Assembly: GCA_963422415.1 (NCBI GenBank)
Contig: OY729430.1
Coordinates: 2,604,001 to 2,668,000 of the forward strand
Length of the DNA stretch: 64,000 bases
Source of the DNA: Bin34 sp963422415
Lineage (GTDB): Bacteria > Chloroflexota > Anaerolineae > Caldilineales > Caldilineaceae
Reading direction: 5' to 3'
This document shows, piece after piece, positions 17,928 through 26,448 of this stretch. Position numbers and translations under genes: made by a program. How positions within the stretch are numbered: the first letter of the stretch is position 1; every line of letters begins with the position of its first letter. Below the pieces are notes generated by a model. That model searched no databases. It was not told the origin of the DNA and worked only from the letters and a program-made list of their open reading frames with translations.

Positions 17928-19289
17928 ATGAATTCCCTGCCGGACTTCTTGCTGGACGACGCCCAGATGCGATCTTTCATTGGACAGGGCTACCTAAAAC
18001 TGCACCTTCCCTTGGAAACGGATTTTCACGCTCAGGTCTTCGCGGACACGGAGGCGGTCTTCGCCGAGGGCCAGAACCCCGGCGATGACATTTATGACAA
18101 AGTGCCCCTGCTCCAAGAGGTATTCGGCCACCCCATGATACGTGGCGCCCTGACCAGCATTCTGGGCAACGACTACTTCATGTACCCCCACCGTCATTGT
18201 CATTTGACACCCCCGCAGCGCCAAGCCCAACACGACCACAAGGACAGCATTCCCGCCGACCACTTTGTACGCCAGCACCGATGTCGGTGGGCCATGGCCT
18301 TCTATTATCCTCAAGACACTTCACTGGTCTACGGGCCCACCGGAGTGAGGCCGGGAACGCAATATTACGTGTCCCATGAAGCCGCCCTGCAGCACGACGA
18401 GATTCCCATGGTCGGCACGGCGGGCGATGTGGTGATTGTGCATTACGACGTGTGGCACCGGGGACTGGCCAACTGCCTTGACAAGAATCGGTTCATGAAC
18501 AAATTTCTGTTCTGTCGGGCCAGCGAGCCGACGGCTCCCTCCTGGCACAACGAAAGCAAAAGATTGTGGCCCCCCATGGCTTGGGGTTTCAACTACAACG
18601 CCGCTCCCATTTGGAATTCCGTCTGGAATTGGCATCGCGGTGTGACGGGAAACAACGAACAGACAGCCAATTCGATACTCGACCTCAAGCAACTGCTCTC
18701 GGACAGCGACGAGCATCGGGCCCTGAACGCGGCCTACAATCTGGCCGCGGCGGGAGAAGAGGGTTGTGAGGCACTATTCCAGTACTGGCCGGAAGAGGCG
18801 ATCAACAAGCTGGAGAGCAATGTCAGTGGCCGGTACCGCAATCCTTGCGAGATGCTGTCTACCCACGGCATCACAGCGGTAGGTGCAATGTCGGTCCCGC
18901 GGTTGGAGCAAGCCCTGCACGATGAGAACTGGTGGATCAGGGCCAGTGCCGCCGACCGGCTGGGTGACGTGGGCCTACCGGCGCAAGACTCGATCCCAGC
19001 CCTGGTGCATGCCTTGCAGGACAACTCCGAATGGGTGCGGCGGAACGCGGCATTCTCGCTGGGGATCCTGGACAATGTCGGCGCCAGCGCGGCGAAACTT
19101 GGACAGCACCTGACCGACACGGCACCGCGGGTCGCGCAAAACGCCTCATTGGCCCTGTGCAAGATGGCCTGCCATGCGCAAGTGGCGCGCGAGGATCTGA
19201 CCAAAGCCTTGGATTCCCCTGTGAAATATGTAAGGGCCAATTCCCAACTGGCCTTGGAAATCATGGACACCGGCTCCAAACAGGTCTAG
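17928..19289 (+). CDS. PhyH-family oxygenase fused to C-terminal HEAT repeats
   Basis: A 453-residue two-part protein. The N-terminal part (about 1-245) is a phytanoyl-CoA-dioxygenase-like fold with His104-x-Asp106 in QHDHKD and distal His177 in HYDVWHRGL. The C-terminal part (about 255-450) consists of HEAT-like repeats with the recurrent pattern of paired helices (ALHDENWWIRASAADRLGDV, ALQDNSEWVRRNAAFSLGIL, APRVAQNASLALCKM). HEAT repeats usually mediate protein contacts, so the enzyme may act on a protein-bound substrate or within a complex. ATG 17928 follows GGAGAG. It is divergent from the ABC importer operon, and a TTTTACAAT box (17876-17884) lies 44 bases upstream. Confidence 0.85.
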   Translation: MNSLPDFLLDDAQMRSFIGQGYLKLHLPLETDFHAQVFADTEAVFAEGQNPGDDIYDKVPLLQEVFGHPMIRGALTSILGNDYFMYPHRHCHLTPPQRQAQHDHKDSIPADHFVRQHRCRWAMAFYYPQDTSLVYGPTGVRPGTQYYVSHEAALQHDEIPMVGTAGDVVIVHYDVWHRGLANCLDKNRFMNKFLFCRASEPTAPSWHNESKRLWPPMAWGFNYNAAPIWNSVWNWHRGVTGNNEQTANSILDLKQLLSDSDEHRALNAAYNLAAAGEEGCEALFQYWPEEAINKLESNVSGRYRNPCEMLSTHGITAVGAMSVPRLEQALHDENWWIRASAADRLGDVGLPAQDSIPALVHALQDNSEWVRRNAAFSLGILDNVGASAAKLGQHLTDTAPRVAQNASLALCKMACHAQVAREDLTKALDSPVKYVRANSQLALEIMDTGSKQV

Positions 19290-19437
19290 CATTGTTCCAC
19301 TGCGGAAACCTGAGGGGCGGCTCCCAACCGAGGCCGGATTGTGTCTTCCCAAGGCAAGGCCGCGGATCCATCGGCACAGGTAGAGATTGAATAGAATCAG
19401 CCGATTGTCAATCGGGCCAATCTTGACACCATGTGTC

Positions 19438-19459
19438 TGGCTCAGAGTGCACTGAGCCA
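19438..19459 (+). terminator. Stem-loop before the DUF2961 gene
   Basis: TGGCTCAG (19438-19445) and CTGAGCCA (19452-19459) form an 8-base stem with a 6-base loop followed by GCTTTTG. It lies 148 bases after the PhyH-HEAT stop and 31 bases before the next start codon. A consensus TTGACA occurs at 19423-19428 but has no matching -10 box. The stem could end the upstream transcript or attenuate the next gene. Confidence 0.45.
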
Positions 19460-19490
19460 GCTTTTGAATCCAAGCAAGGAGCTGCACGAT

Positions 19491-20591
19491 ATGCAAGAGT
19501 ACAACGGTCTCAATCAGGGACTGGGCAATATTGCCCGATTGTCCAAGGCCCAGAGCCGATCGATTTCCGCGGAAAATTTTCGGGGCGGCAAGGGGCAGGG
19601 CGGCAGGGCGACAGAAGGCACGGGAGCCGCAGCGGCCCGGGAACTGGGTCGAACTTGGAAGGTGTCCCCTTGCATTGATCTGGCAGGCAAATCGACCACT
19701 GCATTGGCCGAGATCGAGGGTCCAGGCCAAATACAACATGTCTGGATTACCTGCAGACCGGCTTTTTACCGCTCGCTGGTGCTGCGCATCTACTGGGACA
19801 ATGAAGCGGATCCTTCGGTGGAAACTCCCTTGGGCGACTTTTTCTGCAATGGCTGGGGCAAACCGGAAAACGTAAACTCCTTACCTGTTTCCGTCAATCC
19901 GTCAGGAGCCTTCAACAGCTACTGGCCGATGCCGTTTCGCCGGCATGCCAGGGTGGAAATTGTCAATCTCAGCCCCGATCCTGCACCTCATTTCTTCTAT
20001 CAGATTGACTATGCTCTGTCTGACGTGCCCGACGATATGGGCTATTTCCATGCCCAGTGGCGGCGGGTCAATCCCTTGCCGTACATGGATATCGTCACCT
20101 TGGTCGACAATGTCACGGGGCAGGGTCACTACGCCGGCGTCTATGTAGCCTGGGGGACCCACAACAGCGGCTGGTGGGGTGAGGGGGAGTTGAAATTCTA
20201 TCTGGATGGAGACAAGGAGTGGCCCACCATTTGCGGTACAGGTACAGAAGACTACTTTGGAGGAGCTTGGGGCTTCAAAGGCAAGCAGAAAGACGAATAC
20301 GGGACATTCTCGGCCCCATACCTCGGATTCCATCAGGTGCTCAAACCCGATGGCTTCAACAGGAGTCAGACCCGGTTCGGCATGTATCGGTGGCACATCA
20401 TGGATCCCGTCCGCTTCGAGTCAGATCTGCGGGTCACCATGCAGGCACTGGGATGGCGGAGCCGCCAGGAAGGCAATCCCCGCTACCTGCCCCTTCAGGA
20501 TGACATTGCAAGCATGGCAGTTTGGTATCAATCCGAACCCCACGAGCCGTTCCCACGCCTGATCGACATGAATGCATTGGAAGTGATCTAG
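19491..20591 (+). CDS. DUF2961 / GH172-family glycoside hydrolase
   Basis: A 366-residue DUF2961 protein, the family that founded GH172, whose characterised members act on fructofuranose- or D-arabinofuranose-containing glycans. Family marks are LDGDKEWPTICGTGTEDYFG (about 230-250), which contains the glutamate region identified as catalytic, IQHVWITC near 80, and AGVYVAWGTHNSGWWGEGE near 215. No signal peptide is visible; the N-terminus begins QEYNGLNQGLGNIARL, so it may be cytoplasmic. ATG 19491 follows AAGGAG by 9 bases. Its role would be cleaving glycans whose products feed the sugar-acid pathways downstream. Substrate is inferred at family level only. Confidence 0.85.
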   Translation: MQEYNGLNQGLGNIARLSKAQSRSISAENFRGGKGQGGRATEGTGAAAARELGRTWKVSPCIDLAGKSTTALAEIEGPGQIQHVWITCRPAFYRSLVLRIYWDNEADPSVETPLGDFFCNGWGKPENVNSLPVSVNPSGAFNSYWPMPFRRHARVEIVNLSPDPAPHFFYQIDYALSDVPDDMGYFHAQWRRVNPLPYMDIVTLVDNVTGQGHYAGVYVAWGTHNSGWWGEGELKFYLDGDKEWPTICGTGTEDYFGGAWGFKGKQKDEYGTFSAPYLGFHQVLKPDGFNRSQTRFGMYRWHIMDPVRFESDLRVTMQALGWRSRQEGNPRYLPLQDDIASMAVWYQSEPHEPFPRLIDMNALEVI

Positions 20592-22010
20592 GCGTATCGT
20601 CAAAACAACAACGGAATTGGCAAGTCAAGCCAAGGAGGCAAGCACGACAGAATTGCTCTGTATCACTGTCAGTCACACAATCCCTTGCTCGTCGCTGCCA
20701 CCACTTGTTCAGACCAAGAGGACAGATTTAAAACCTTTTGTGTTTGGCAGACCGCTCTATAGCAAGGACAACCGGCAGTTTTTGAGGCCTGTGTTCCGAA
20801 TTCTGTGCCTTGGCGGCTTTGGACGCGACTTGCCCCCAGACGCGGGACCAGAGTGTCCAGCCTCAATGGCTGCGTGTCAGCGCGAGGGCCCAGAAGGGAG
20901 AAGGGATTAAAGCAGCTGCTCAATCTTCCGCTTCTGCTTCTCGCTCACATTGGCAGATGTCAGCTCCCTGTAAACAGACCTGAACAATTCAAACAACTCC
21001 AGCGTACTCTAGACTCTCATGTACCAGTTTCTTGCCGACAATGGCCCAGTGCCCCACTAGGGGCTTCCAGTGCAACGCAGTCTCACAGTACATCCTCATG
21101 GACAGGCAACACTGGGATTCTGTTTCGTGCGCTATCAGGTCAAAAGACTGCGCACATCAAAGCCTTGCGATTCATGACGACACAAGCAGAGCCTAGAAGT
21201 ACGAAAGAAACGGTAAAGGATTTCTTCACACATGTACTCGAACTGGGCTTGCCGCAATTCAGTTCCGCTCTGAAATCGATACGATGGTGAACTAGACAGG
21301 TTGCTCGCGACAGAGGATGCCTTGGGATTGTCTTGGAATAAAGGCGTCGGATGTGACCTCAAAGAAGCACATGGGCTGGCTGAACGTACTTTTAATGCCT
21401 TGCCGGAAAGTCTGCATTCTCGATACGTTTCCGATCAGCGATTTCCTGCAATTCGATTTGGGCGTGGAGAAACACAGATTTCAGAATCGGATCCGGCCAA
21501 CGCCAAAGCAGCAGAGCTGGCAGGCCGACTGCATGGATGCATCCGGTTATCGATGCCGCGATCGGGAACGATTTCCCATACGATTCTGCTTGTTCACGGA
21601 TGACACAGACATTTTCGATCCGCGCGACATCTTCTTGGAAATTCATTGAGGCGCGCACCAACGAGGACAGCTCGACTCGTTCAGGTTCTGGATACACCGA
21701 AGGGCAAGAGAACCAGAATACTGGACGAGGGCTTGGATCGTTTCTCCTAGTGTCACAGGATGGCTGGTCCCCACCACCATTCCAAATAAATCTGATATGC
21801 ATGCTGCCAAATGTCACTGTTTCCGGTACGGGATTGAAATTGTCACAATTGCCTGACGCGGGCTATGCTAGGATTCGCGTATTGAGCAAAAATCCATTTG
21901 GGGATCATTGTGAGAACAGCTATAGTTCAGTTCCGGTGAGGTGCACGGTATCATGTAATATTGCCTATTGAGAGTTCATCGCAATGTTTTAAACAGTTAG
22001 GAGGCCCCTC
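20592..22010. other. 1.4 kb without a supportable gene; possible decayed minus-strand gene
   Basis: No intact gene can be supported. On the - strand a frame ending at a TAA at 20908-20910 gives a protein-like C-terminus (LELFELFRSVYRELTSANVS followed by EKQKRKIEQLL). After a frame change near 21012 it could continue upstream as ALHWKPLVGHWAIVGKKLVHESLE. This looks like a ruined gene of unknown family running from about 21300 to 20908. Between 21390 and 21820 other open segments exist on both strands, but none has a start site or recognisable domain. AGGAGG at 21999-22004 is the ribosome binding site of the next gene. Confidence 0.35.
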
Positions 22011-22664
22011 ATGCTGAAATATTTTGTCGTCTTCTTGGTTGCCATTGCCGTAGTGGGCGTTGGAGCGGTGCGGTCATTGTATGCCGTCTCTCCAGCGGTG
22101 GCACAGCAACAGCAGTCGACCAGCACATCTTCGACCAGCACATCTTCGACCAGCACATCTTCGACCAGCACGATCAACGGTGAACGCATACCCGCAATGG
22201 CCCGAGAAGAGAGGCTATCTCCCTTAACAGCAGCAGGGTACGTAGTGGCGGATCCAGATGACCAAGGCCCACCCAGCGCGCCCTCAGCAGAATCATCGCG
22301 GTTGAACGGGGAATGGAAGGTCAACTCAGAGCGAATCGTGACGCCAGACACATTCCACAGTATCTCGTCAGAGAACAACGGCAACACGCTAACGGACGGT
22401 AAGCCTATAATACTAGTAGGTTGCTACGATACGAAAGTGAGCAACGGCTTCGGTAGCTCCGATCGCTGGATGGCCAGTTCGCAGGGGCCGTCCGTGACTA
22501 TCAAGGGCTTCGACACTCCACCCAACGCAAATGGATGCTATGAGGCAGTCGTGAAGTACAGGAGTGCAATCTACGACTCTAAGCTGCAGAGTATGACAGG
22601 ATCCCCTTGGGGCTATGAATTCGATCTTGTATCAAGCACGTCATATCGCGAGATTCCCGATTAG
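22011..22664 (+). CDS. Orphan secreted protein with Ser/Thr repeat
   Basis: A 217-residue protein I do not recognise. ATG 22011 follows a perfect AGGAGG by 6 bases. The first about 34 residues form a signal peptide or anchor (LKYFVVFLVAIAVVGVGAV, then AVSPAVAQQQQ). Residues about 36-54 are an in-frame STSTS repeat encoded by 15-base units. The rest (about 100-217) looks folded, contains two well-spaced Cys residues (VGCYDTKVS and ANGCYEAVVKYRS) that could form a disulfide, and ends in SYREIPD. A role outside the cell is likely. A strong hairpin after the stop and good translation signals support a real gene. Confidence 0.7.
   Translation: MLKYFVVFLVAIAVVGVGAVRSLYAVSPAVAQQQQSTSTSSTSTSSTSTSSTSTINGERIPAMAREERLSPLTAAGYVVADPDDQGPPSAPSAESSRLNGEWKVNSERIVTPDTFHSISSENNGNTLTDGKPIILVGCYDTKVSNGFGSSDRWMASSQGPSVTIKGFDTPPNANGCYEAVVKYRSAIYDSKLQSMTGSPWGYEFDLVSSTSYREIPD
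22116..22171 (+). repeat. 15-bp direct tandem repeat, 3.7 copies
   Basis: The unit TCGACCAGCACATCT occurs three times without change (22116-22130, 22131-22145, 22146-22160), followed by 11 bases of a fourth. Each unit adds five codons (Ser-Thr-Ser-Thr-Ser type), so copy-number change would keep frame and only alter linker length. This is a candidate variable-number repeat. Confidence 0.95.
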
Positions 22665-22703
22665 CGGCAATTCTTCGCTGCTGTCTGTCTCAACAAATAA
22701 AGA

Positions 22704-22737
22704 AGGGTCGCTGGACTGTGCACAGTCCAGCGACCCT
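22704..22737 (+). terminator. Perfect 34-base palindrome after the orphan secreted gene
   Basis: Two 17-base arms with no spacer (22704-22720 and 22721-22737; centre GTGCAC) lie 40 bases after the stop at 22664. The stem is GC-rich but is not followed by a T-run on either strand, so factor-independent termination is uncertain. It resembles the stems at 3463 and 15497 in being a nearly loopless perfect palindrome. Confidence 0.6.
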
Positions 22738-23231
22738 AACAACCACAAAGGGGGGAGAGAGATTGATTGATTTTAGGCGGCCGCGTTTCCCCCACTGTGC
22801 TTACACAACCTGCAACCCCGTTACCTGTTTGACGACCTCGCAGAGCCCTGTGCGCTAGAATTTCTCAAGGGTACAATCATGCATACATGCGTATGCCCTC
22901 GCCGACCCATTCTGTACGCTTGCATCGCCTCATACCTGTCCGGTGCATTGCCAAAGGCTTCTGAACAGTAACGACCTCGTCTTCAGAAGTGTCTGGCGGC
23001 TTTGCCGATGCCGTGCTGGCCCCTCCACATTCTCCCGCATCTCATTCGTCCAAAAACCCCAAGACTCTAGAGGATTGCGCTTCTTTGCACATCCTCAGCG
23101 CGTTGCAAAAACAGCTGCTAGACTCGGGACAATACGGTAGATATTTTGTCGGTATGTCCCTCTCTGCACGCACTTGGAACCCAAACTGGCGCAAGAAGCT
23201 CTAAGAGCGACCCTGATGCCTCATCAGTCCT
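22738..23231. other. Intergenic, nothing supportable
   Basis: About 490 bases between convergent genes. Only short frames without start signals are present. A 10-base inverted repeat (TCCTTTACCA 23228-23237 and TGGTAAAGGA 23240-23249) overlaps the end of the neighbouring coding sequence and has no T-run. Confidence 0.5.
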
Positions 23232-24371
23232 TTACCAGTTGGTAAAGGAGCCATCCAAGCGACGCAGCTTTGGCATGTTCCAGACATGTCCCGCCAAGGC
23301 CTTGGCGGCCTCCCGATTGAAATCGATGCCCAAGCCAGGTCCATCAGGAGGCAGGAGATAGCCGTCTTCCCACTTGGGTGGATTGGGAACAACTTCAGTC
23401 AGCATGACATCCGGTTTGGTTGGCTGTTCCTGAACGCCGAAGTTGGAAGTGGCCAGATTCAATTGCAAACACGCGGCCGAAGAAACGGGACCCAGCGGAT
23501 TGTGCAGAGCCAGCTTGATGTAGTGCGTTTCACACCAGCCGGCAATTTTGCGAGCCTCGGTAAAGCCGCCCACAATGCAGAGATCAATGCGCGCGTAATC
23601 AATCCACTCTTCTTCGACCAGCTGCCGGAATTCCCACTTGGAGCTGAACTGCTCTCCTGCAGCCAGAGGTACCGTAGTGCGGGGGCGCAAGGTCTTGAAC
23701 GAATCCGGATTTTCGCACCGCAGAGGGTCCTCAATGAAGAAGGGGCGGTGTTTTTCGACTTCCTGGCAGAGCCACACGGTGTCAGGCAGATCCAGGCGGG
23801 TGTGAACATCAAAGCAGATTTCAATATTATTTCCCACCGCGGCTCTGACGGCTTCAAACTGCTCAAGTGCAACCATGACTGCAGGTCGGGGTTCCAAGAT
23901 GGCCCCGTCCTGCGGTAGTCCCCAGCGCACGAACTTCCATCCTGCCGCCGTGGTCTCTTGGCAGGACTGGACCAAGGTGTCCACATCCATGCCGTGACCG
24001 CTGTTGTGAGGATAACAGATGACCTTGTCTCGAACCCTGCCCCCCAACAGTTCGTACACGGGCACGCCCAAAGCCTTCCCTTTGATGTCCCAGAGAGCAA
24101 TGTCAATGGCAGAGATGGCTGCGGACACTATGCGTTGGGCCGGGAAGAAGCCCCCGCGAAACATGGTCTGCCAGTGATGTTCGATGCGGAAGGGGTTCTG
24201 CCCGATCAGACTGTGGCCGAGCTGCTTGACAGCAGCTGTCACGGCAGTTTCCTGGCCGCTGATTCCTGATTCTCCTACACCCCATACGCCTTCGTCAGTG
24301 TCGATAATCACGAAGAGCCAGTTTCGGTTTCCGTTCCAGACGGGATAAGTTTCCAGAGCAGTAATTTTCAA
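23232..24371 (-). CDS. Enolase-superfamily dehydratase, D-galactonate dehydratase-like
   Basis: A 379-residue mandelate racemase/muconate lactonizing enzyme-type protein, expected to dehydrate a sugar acid to a 2-keto-3-deoxy acid. Active-site features are in order: Asp in FDVHTRLD, Glu in FIEDPL, Glu in AAGEQF, the IDLCIVGG strand and His in LALHNPLGPV, a layout close to DgoD. The likely start is TTG 24371, preceded by GGAGACATTCAT, because it gives KITALETYPVWNG, the normal N-terminus; the longer frame from 24485 adds non-homologous residues. It lies 37 bases after the DegT aminotransferase gene and is probably co-transcribed with it. Confidence 0.88.
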   Translation of the reverse strand: MKITALETYPVWNGNRNWLFVIIDTDEGVWGVGESGISGQETAVTAAVKQLGHSLIGQNPFRIEHHWQTMFRGGFFPAQRIVSAAISAIDIALWDIKGKALGVPVYELLGGRVRDKVICYPHNSGHGMDVDTLVQSCQETTAAGWKFVRWGLPQDGAILEPRPAVMVALEQFEAVRAAVGNNIEICFDVHTRLDLPDTVWLCQEVEKHRPFFIEDPLRCENPDSFKTLRPRTTVPLAAGEQFSSKWEFRQLVEEEWIDYARIDLCIVGGFTEARKIAGWCETHYIKLALHNPLGPVSSAACLQLNLATSNFGVQEQPTKPDVMLTEVVPNPPKWEDGYLLPPDGPGLGIDFNREAAKALAGHVWNMPKLRRLDGSFTNW

Positions 24372-24408
24372 ATGAATGTCTCCGGTTGGGGGCTGGACTG
24401 GTATCGAG

Positions 24409-25686
24409 CTAAAGCAGCTCCGAGAAAACCTTCGTAAGGCCTTCCAGATTTTCTTCGACTTCTGCATTGGATAGAACAGGGGCAATGTGGATCTGCACAG
24501 CTCTAGTCAAGAGATCCAGAGTGCGCGGGCACATGTCCCGACTATACTCTACATCTCTGGCGGCCCATGTCCAAGGTCCTCCCTGTTCTGACCACTGCTT
24601 TTTGTTGAGCACCGAATTCCATGACGCATAGACATGCTGATCCGTGCTGTCTTGGGTATATAGCCGGCTGCAATTGACGTTCTCCGCCTGCAGAGCCGCA
24701 GTAACCCGGCCTGCACTTTCCTCGTCGGGCATGAACATGATCAAAGCCAAACCCGTGTCCCCCGACTCGTCGTGCAAATGGCGGAAGGAGACCGACTTGG
24801 TTGCAGCGAGATCAGCGATCCCGTTCTTGATCAATGCCTTGCGAACCCGCATTGCATCGATGATGCGTTTTCTTTTTGAGAACTGCACGCGCGCAAGCGC
24901 TGCTGTCACTTCGGGCATCCGGAAATTAAGGCCCCACATGGCATCGCTCTCCGGCAAGTTGACCAGCTGGTTGGAGAAGGGGTCATGGAACATGGCAGCT
25001 CGGGCATAGACCTCATCATGATCGGAGACCACCATGCCACCCTCTCCCGATGTGATGATCTTGCTGGCCTGCAGACTAAAGGCTCCTGCATCACCGAATG
25101 AACCCAGCGGGCGACCTTGGTAGGAGCCTCCATTGGCCTGCGCCGTGTCTTCCAGCAGCTTCAGACTGTGCGCCCCGGCAAGTTCCAGCAAAGGATCCAG
25201 ATTCGCAGGCACGCCTCGCATATGGACCGGCATGATCACCTTGGTAAAAGGGGAAATATTGGCACGAGCTGCCTCCGGGTCAAGGGTCAGGGACTCGTCT
25301 ACCTCTGTAATGATAGGCACGGCCCCTACGCCAAGCACGGCCGATATCGAGGCGATCCAGCCAAAGGCCGGCACGATCACTTCATCTCCCGGTCCCACGC
25401 CAAGCCCCTGCAGGGCACAAAGTAAGGCTGCGGTTCCCGAGGTCACAGCCAAGGCGTATTTCCGGTTCGTACTCTCCCGGAACAGATATTCCAGTTTCTC
25501 GCATTGGGACCCGCCCGCGGCATCCATGAACCGGTAGACATTCCTGCTGCGTATCACTTCCAAAACTGCGGCCTCTTCCTCTTCGTTATAGGCCATGATG
25601 CCAGGCAGCATGGCAGCAGGGGGTTCAGACACTGCAGGGCTGCCGCCCCGAATGGCAAGTGCAGGCCAAGTATGGGGATCGACCAT
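24409..25686 (-). CDS. DegT/DnrJ/EryC1-family PLP-dependent aminotransferase
   Basis: A 425-residue PLP enzyme of the sugar-aminotransferase family. The phosphate/ring-binding region LAVTSGTAALLCALQGLGVG is near residue 80. The cofactor Asp is in LLEDTAQANGGSYQGRPLGS near 195, and the Schiff-base Lys is in LQASKIITSGEGGMVV near 225. Such enzymes transaminate keto-sugars, or in the dehydratase subgroup remove water. It is immediately upstream of an enolase-superfamily dehydratase, so it may process an amino- or keto-sugar acid in the same pathway. The start ATG 25686 has only a weak ribosome binding site. Confidence 0.88.
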   Translation of the reverse strand: MVDPHTWPALAIRGGSPAVSEPPAAMLPGIMAYNEEEEAAVLEVIRSRNVYRFMDAAGGSQCEKLEYLFRESTNRKYALAVTSGTAALLCALQGLGVGPGDEVIVPAFGWIASISAVLGVGAVPIITEVDESLTLDPEAARANISPFTKVIMPVHMRGVPANLDPLLELAGAHSLKLLEDTAQANGGSYQGRPLGSFGDAGAFSLQASKIITSGEGGMVVSDHDEVYARAAMFHDPFSNQLVNLPESDAMWGLNFRMPEVTAALARVQFSKRKRIIDAMRVRKALIKNGIADLAATKSVSFRHLHDESGDTGLALIMFMPDEESAGRVTAALQAENVNCSRLYTQDSTDQHVYASWNSVLNKKQWSEQGGPWTWAARDVEYSRDMCPRTLDLLTRAVQIHIAPVLSNAEVEENLEGLTKVFSELL

Positions 25687-25851
25687 GTTGGTTTGCGTTC
25701 CTTATCTAAGGTATATTCCAAGAGGTCAACCTTATACCAAATGGGGAGTACAGGAAAAGACCATCGGCACTCGAGCGCCTCAATTCCCACAGGCTTCGCC
25801 AAGAGATTTGCCTCCCTCGCATATGAATTTTTCTGAAGTCCGCAGTGGCCC

Positions 25852-26390
25852 CTAACCATAATCTCCATTCCAGTAATCCCTAATCCCTTTCCGGAATTCC
25901 AATCCGGCGGAGATCGACTGGAAATCCTTCAAATCATAGGATCTCGGGAACTGCTGGAGGTGGAGGAGGTGGAGGAGAAGCGTCCGAATTTCGTGGGCAT
26001 CAAATATGAAGGACGGATGCGCAATCTCCTTTGCCGAGACAGTCCATGCAGTGGATGGAAGCGGGCTTGTCCTGATTTGCGGAGTCACCGAAACTTGAGA
26101 TCCCTTTTTCTGGCCGGCCGGGGCTCAGGGTTTCACTTCTGGCTTGGTCAATGTGACACCGAACCATTCTGTGCAGTTGTTCAATGCCCTGCAGTCAGGA
26201 TGCAGAGGCAAGATCATGTTCATTTGGCATATGACAAGGCTGTTTGAGAGACTGCGGACCAAAGCACCAGTGACGCAAGTGTAGTGAAGGAGGCAATGCA
26301 CCAGGATGGGATATGCCAGCCCCTAGATCAGCCTCCTTGGCGACAGTTTGTTTTGCGTATAACGACCGCAGGAACGTTTCAAGTTGATGC
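25852..26390 (+). pseudogene. DapA/dihydrodipicolinate-synthase-family lyase, C-terminal ruin
   Basis: Decayed remains of a DapA-family class I aldolase. One frame reads PVIPNPFPEFQSG, then LLEVEEVEEKRPNFVGIKYE, where the Lys in GIKY is the position of the Schiff-base lysine. After a frameshift near 26018 the next frame reads AETVHAVDGSGLVLICGVTE, an in-frame TGA, then FFWPAGAQGFTSGLVNVTP and NHSVQLFNALQSG. A last shift gives VKEAMHQDGICQP near 26282. The order matches the C-terminal half of the family and GFTSGLVNVTP is diagnostic. The 5' half is not recognisable. It lies just upstream of an enolase-family ruin on the same strand, suggesting a former dehydratase-aldolase operon. Confidence 0.75.
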
Positions 26391-26448
26391 TGCAGGTGAA
26401 CAAGGATCGTTCATGCAGTGCCTCCACATCCATTATGGCAGGATTTCC

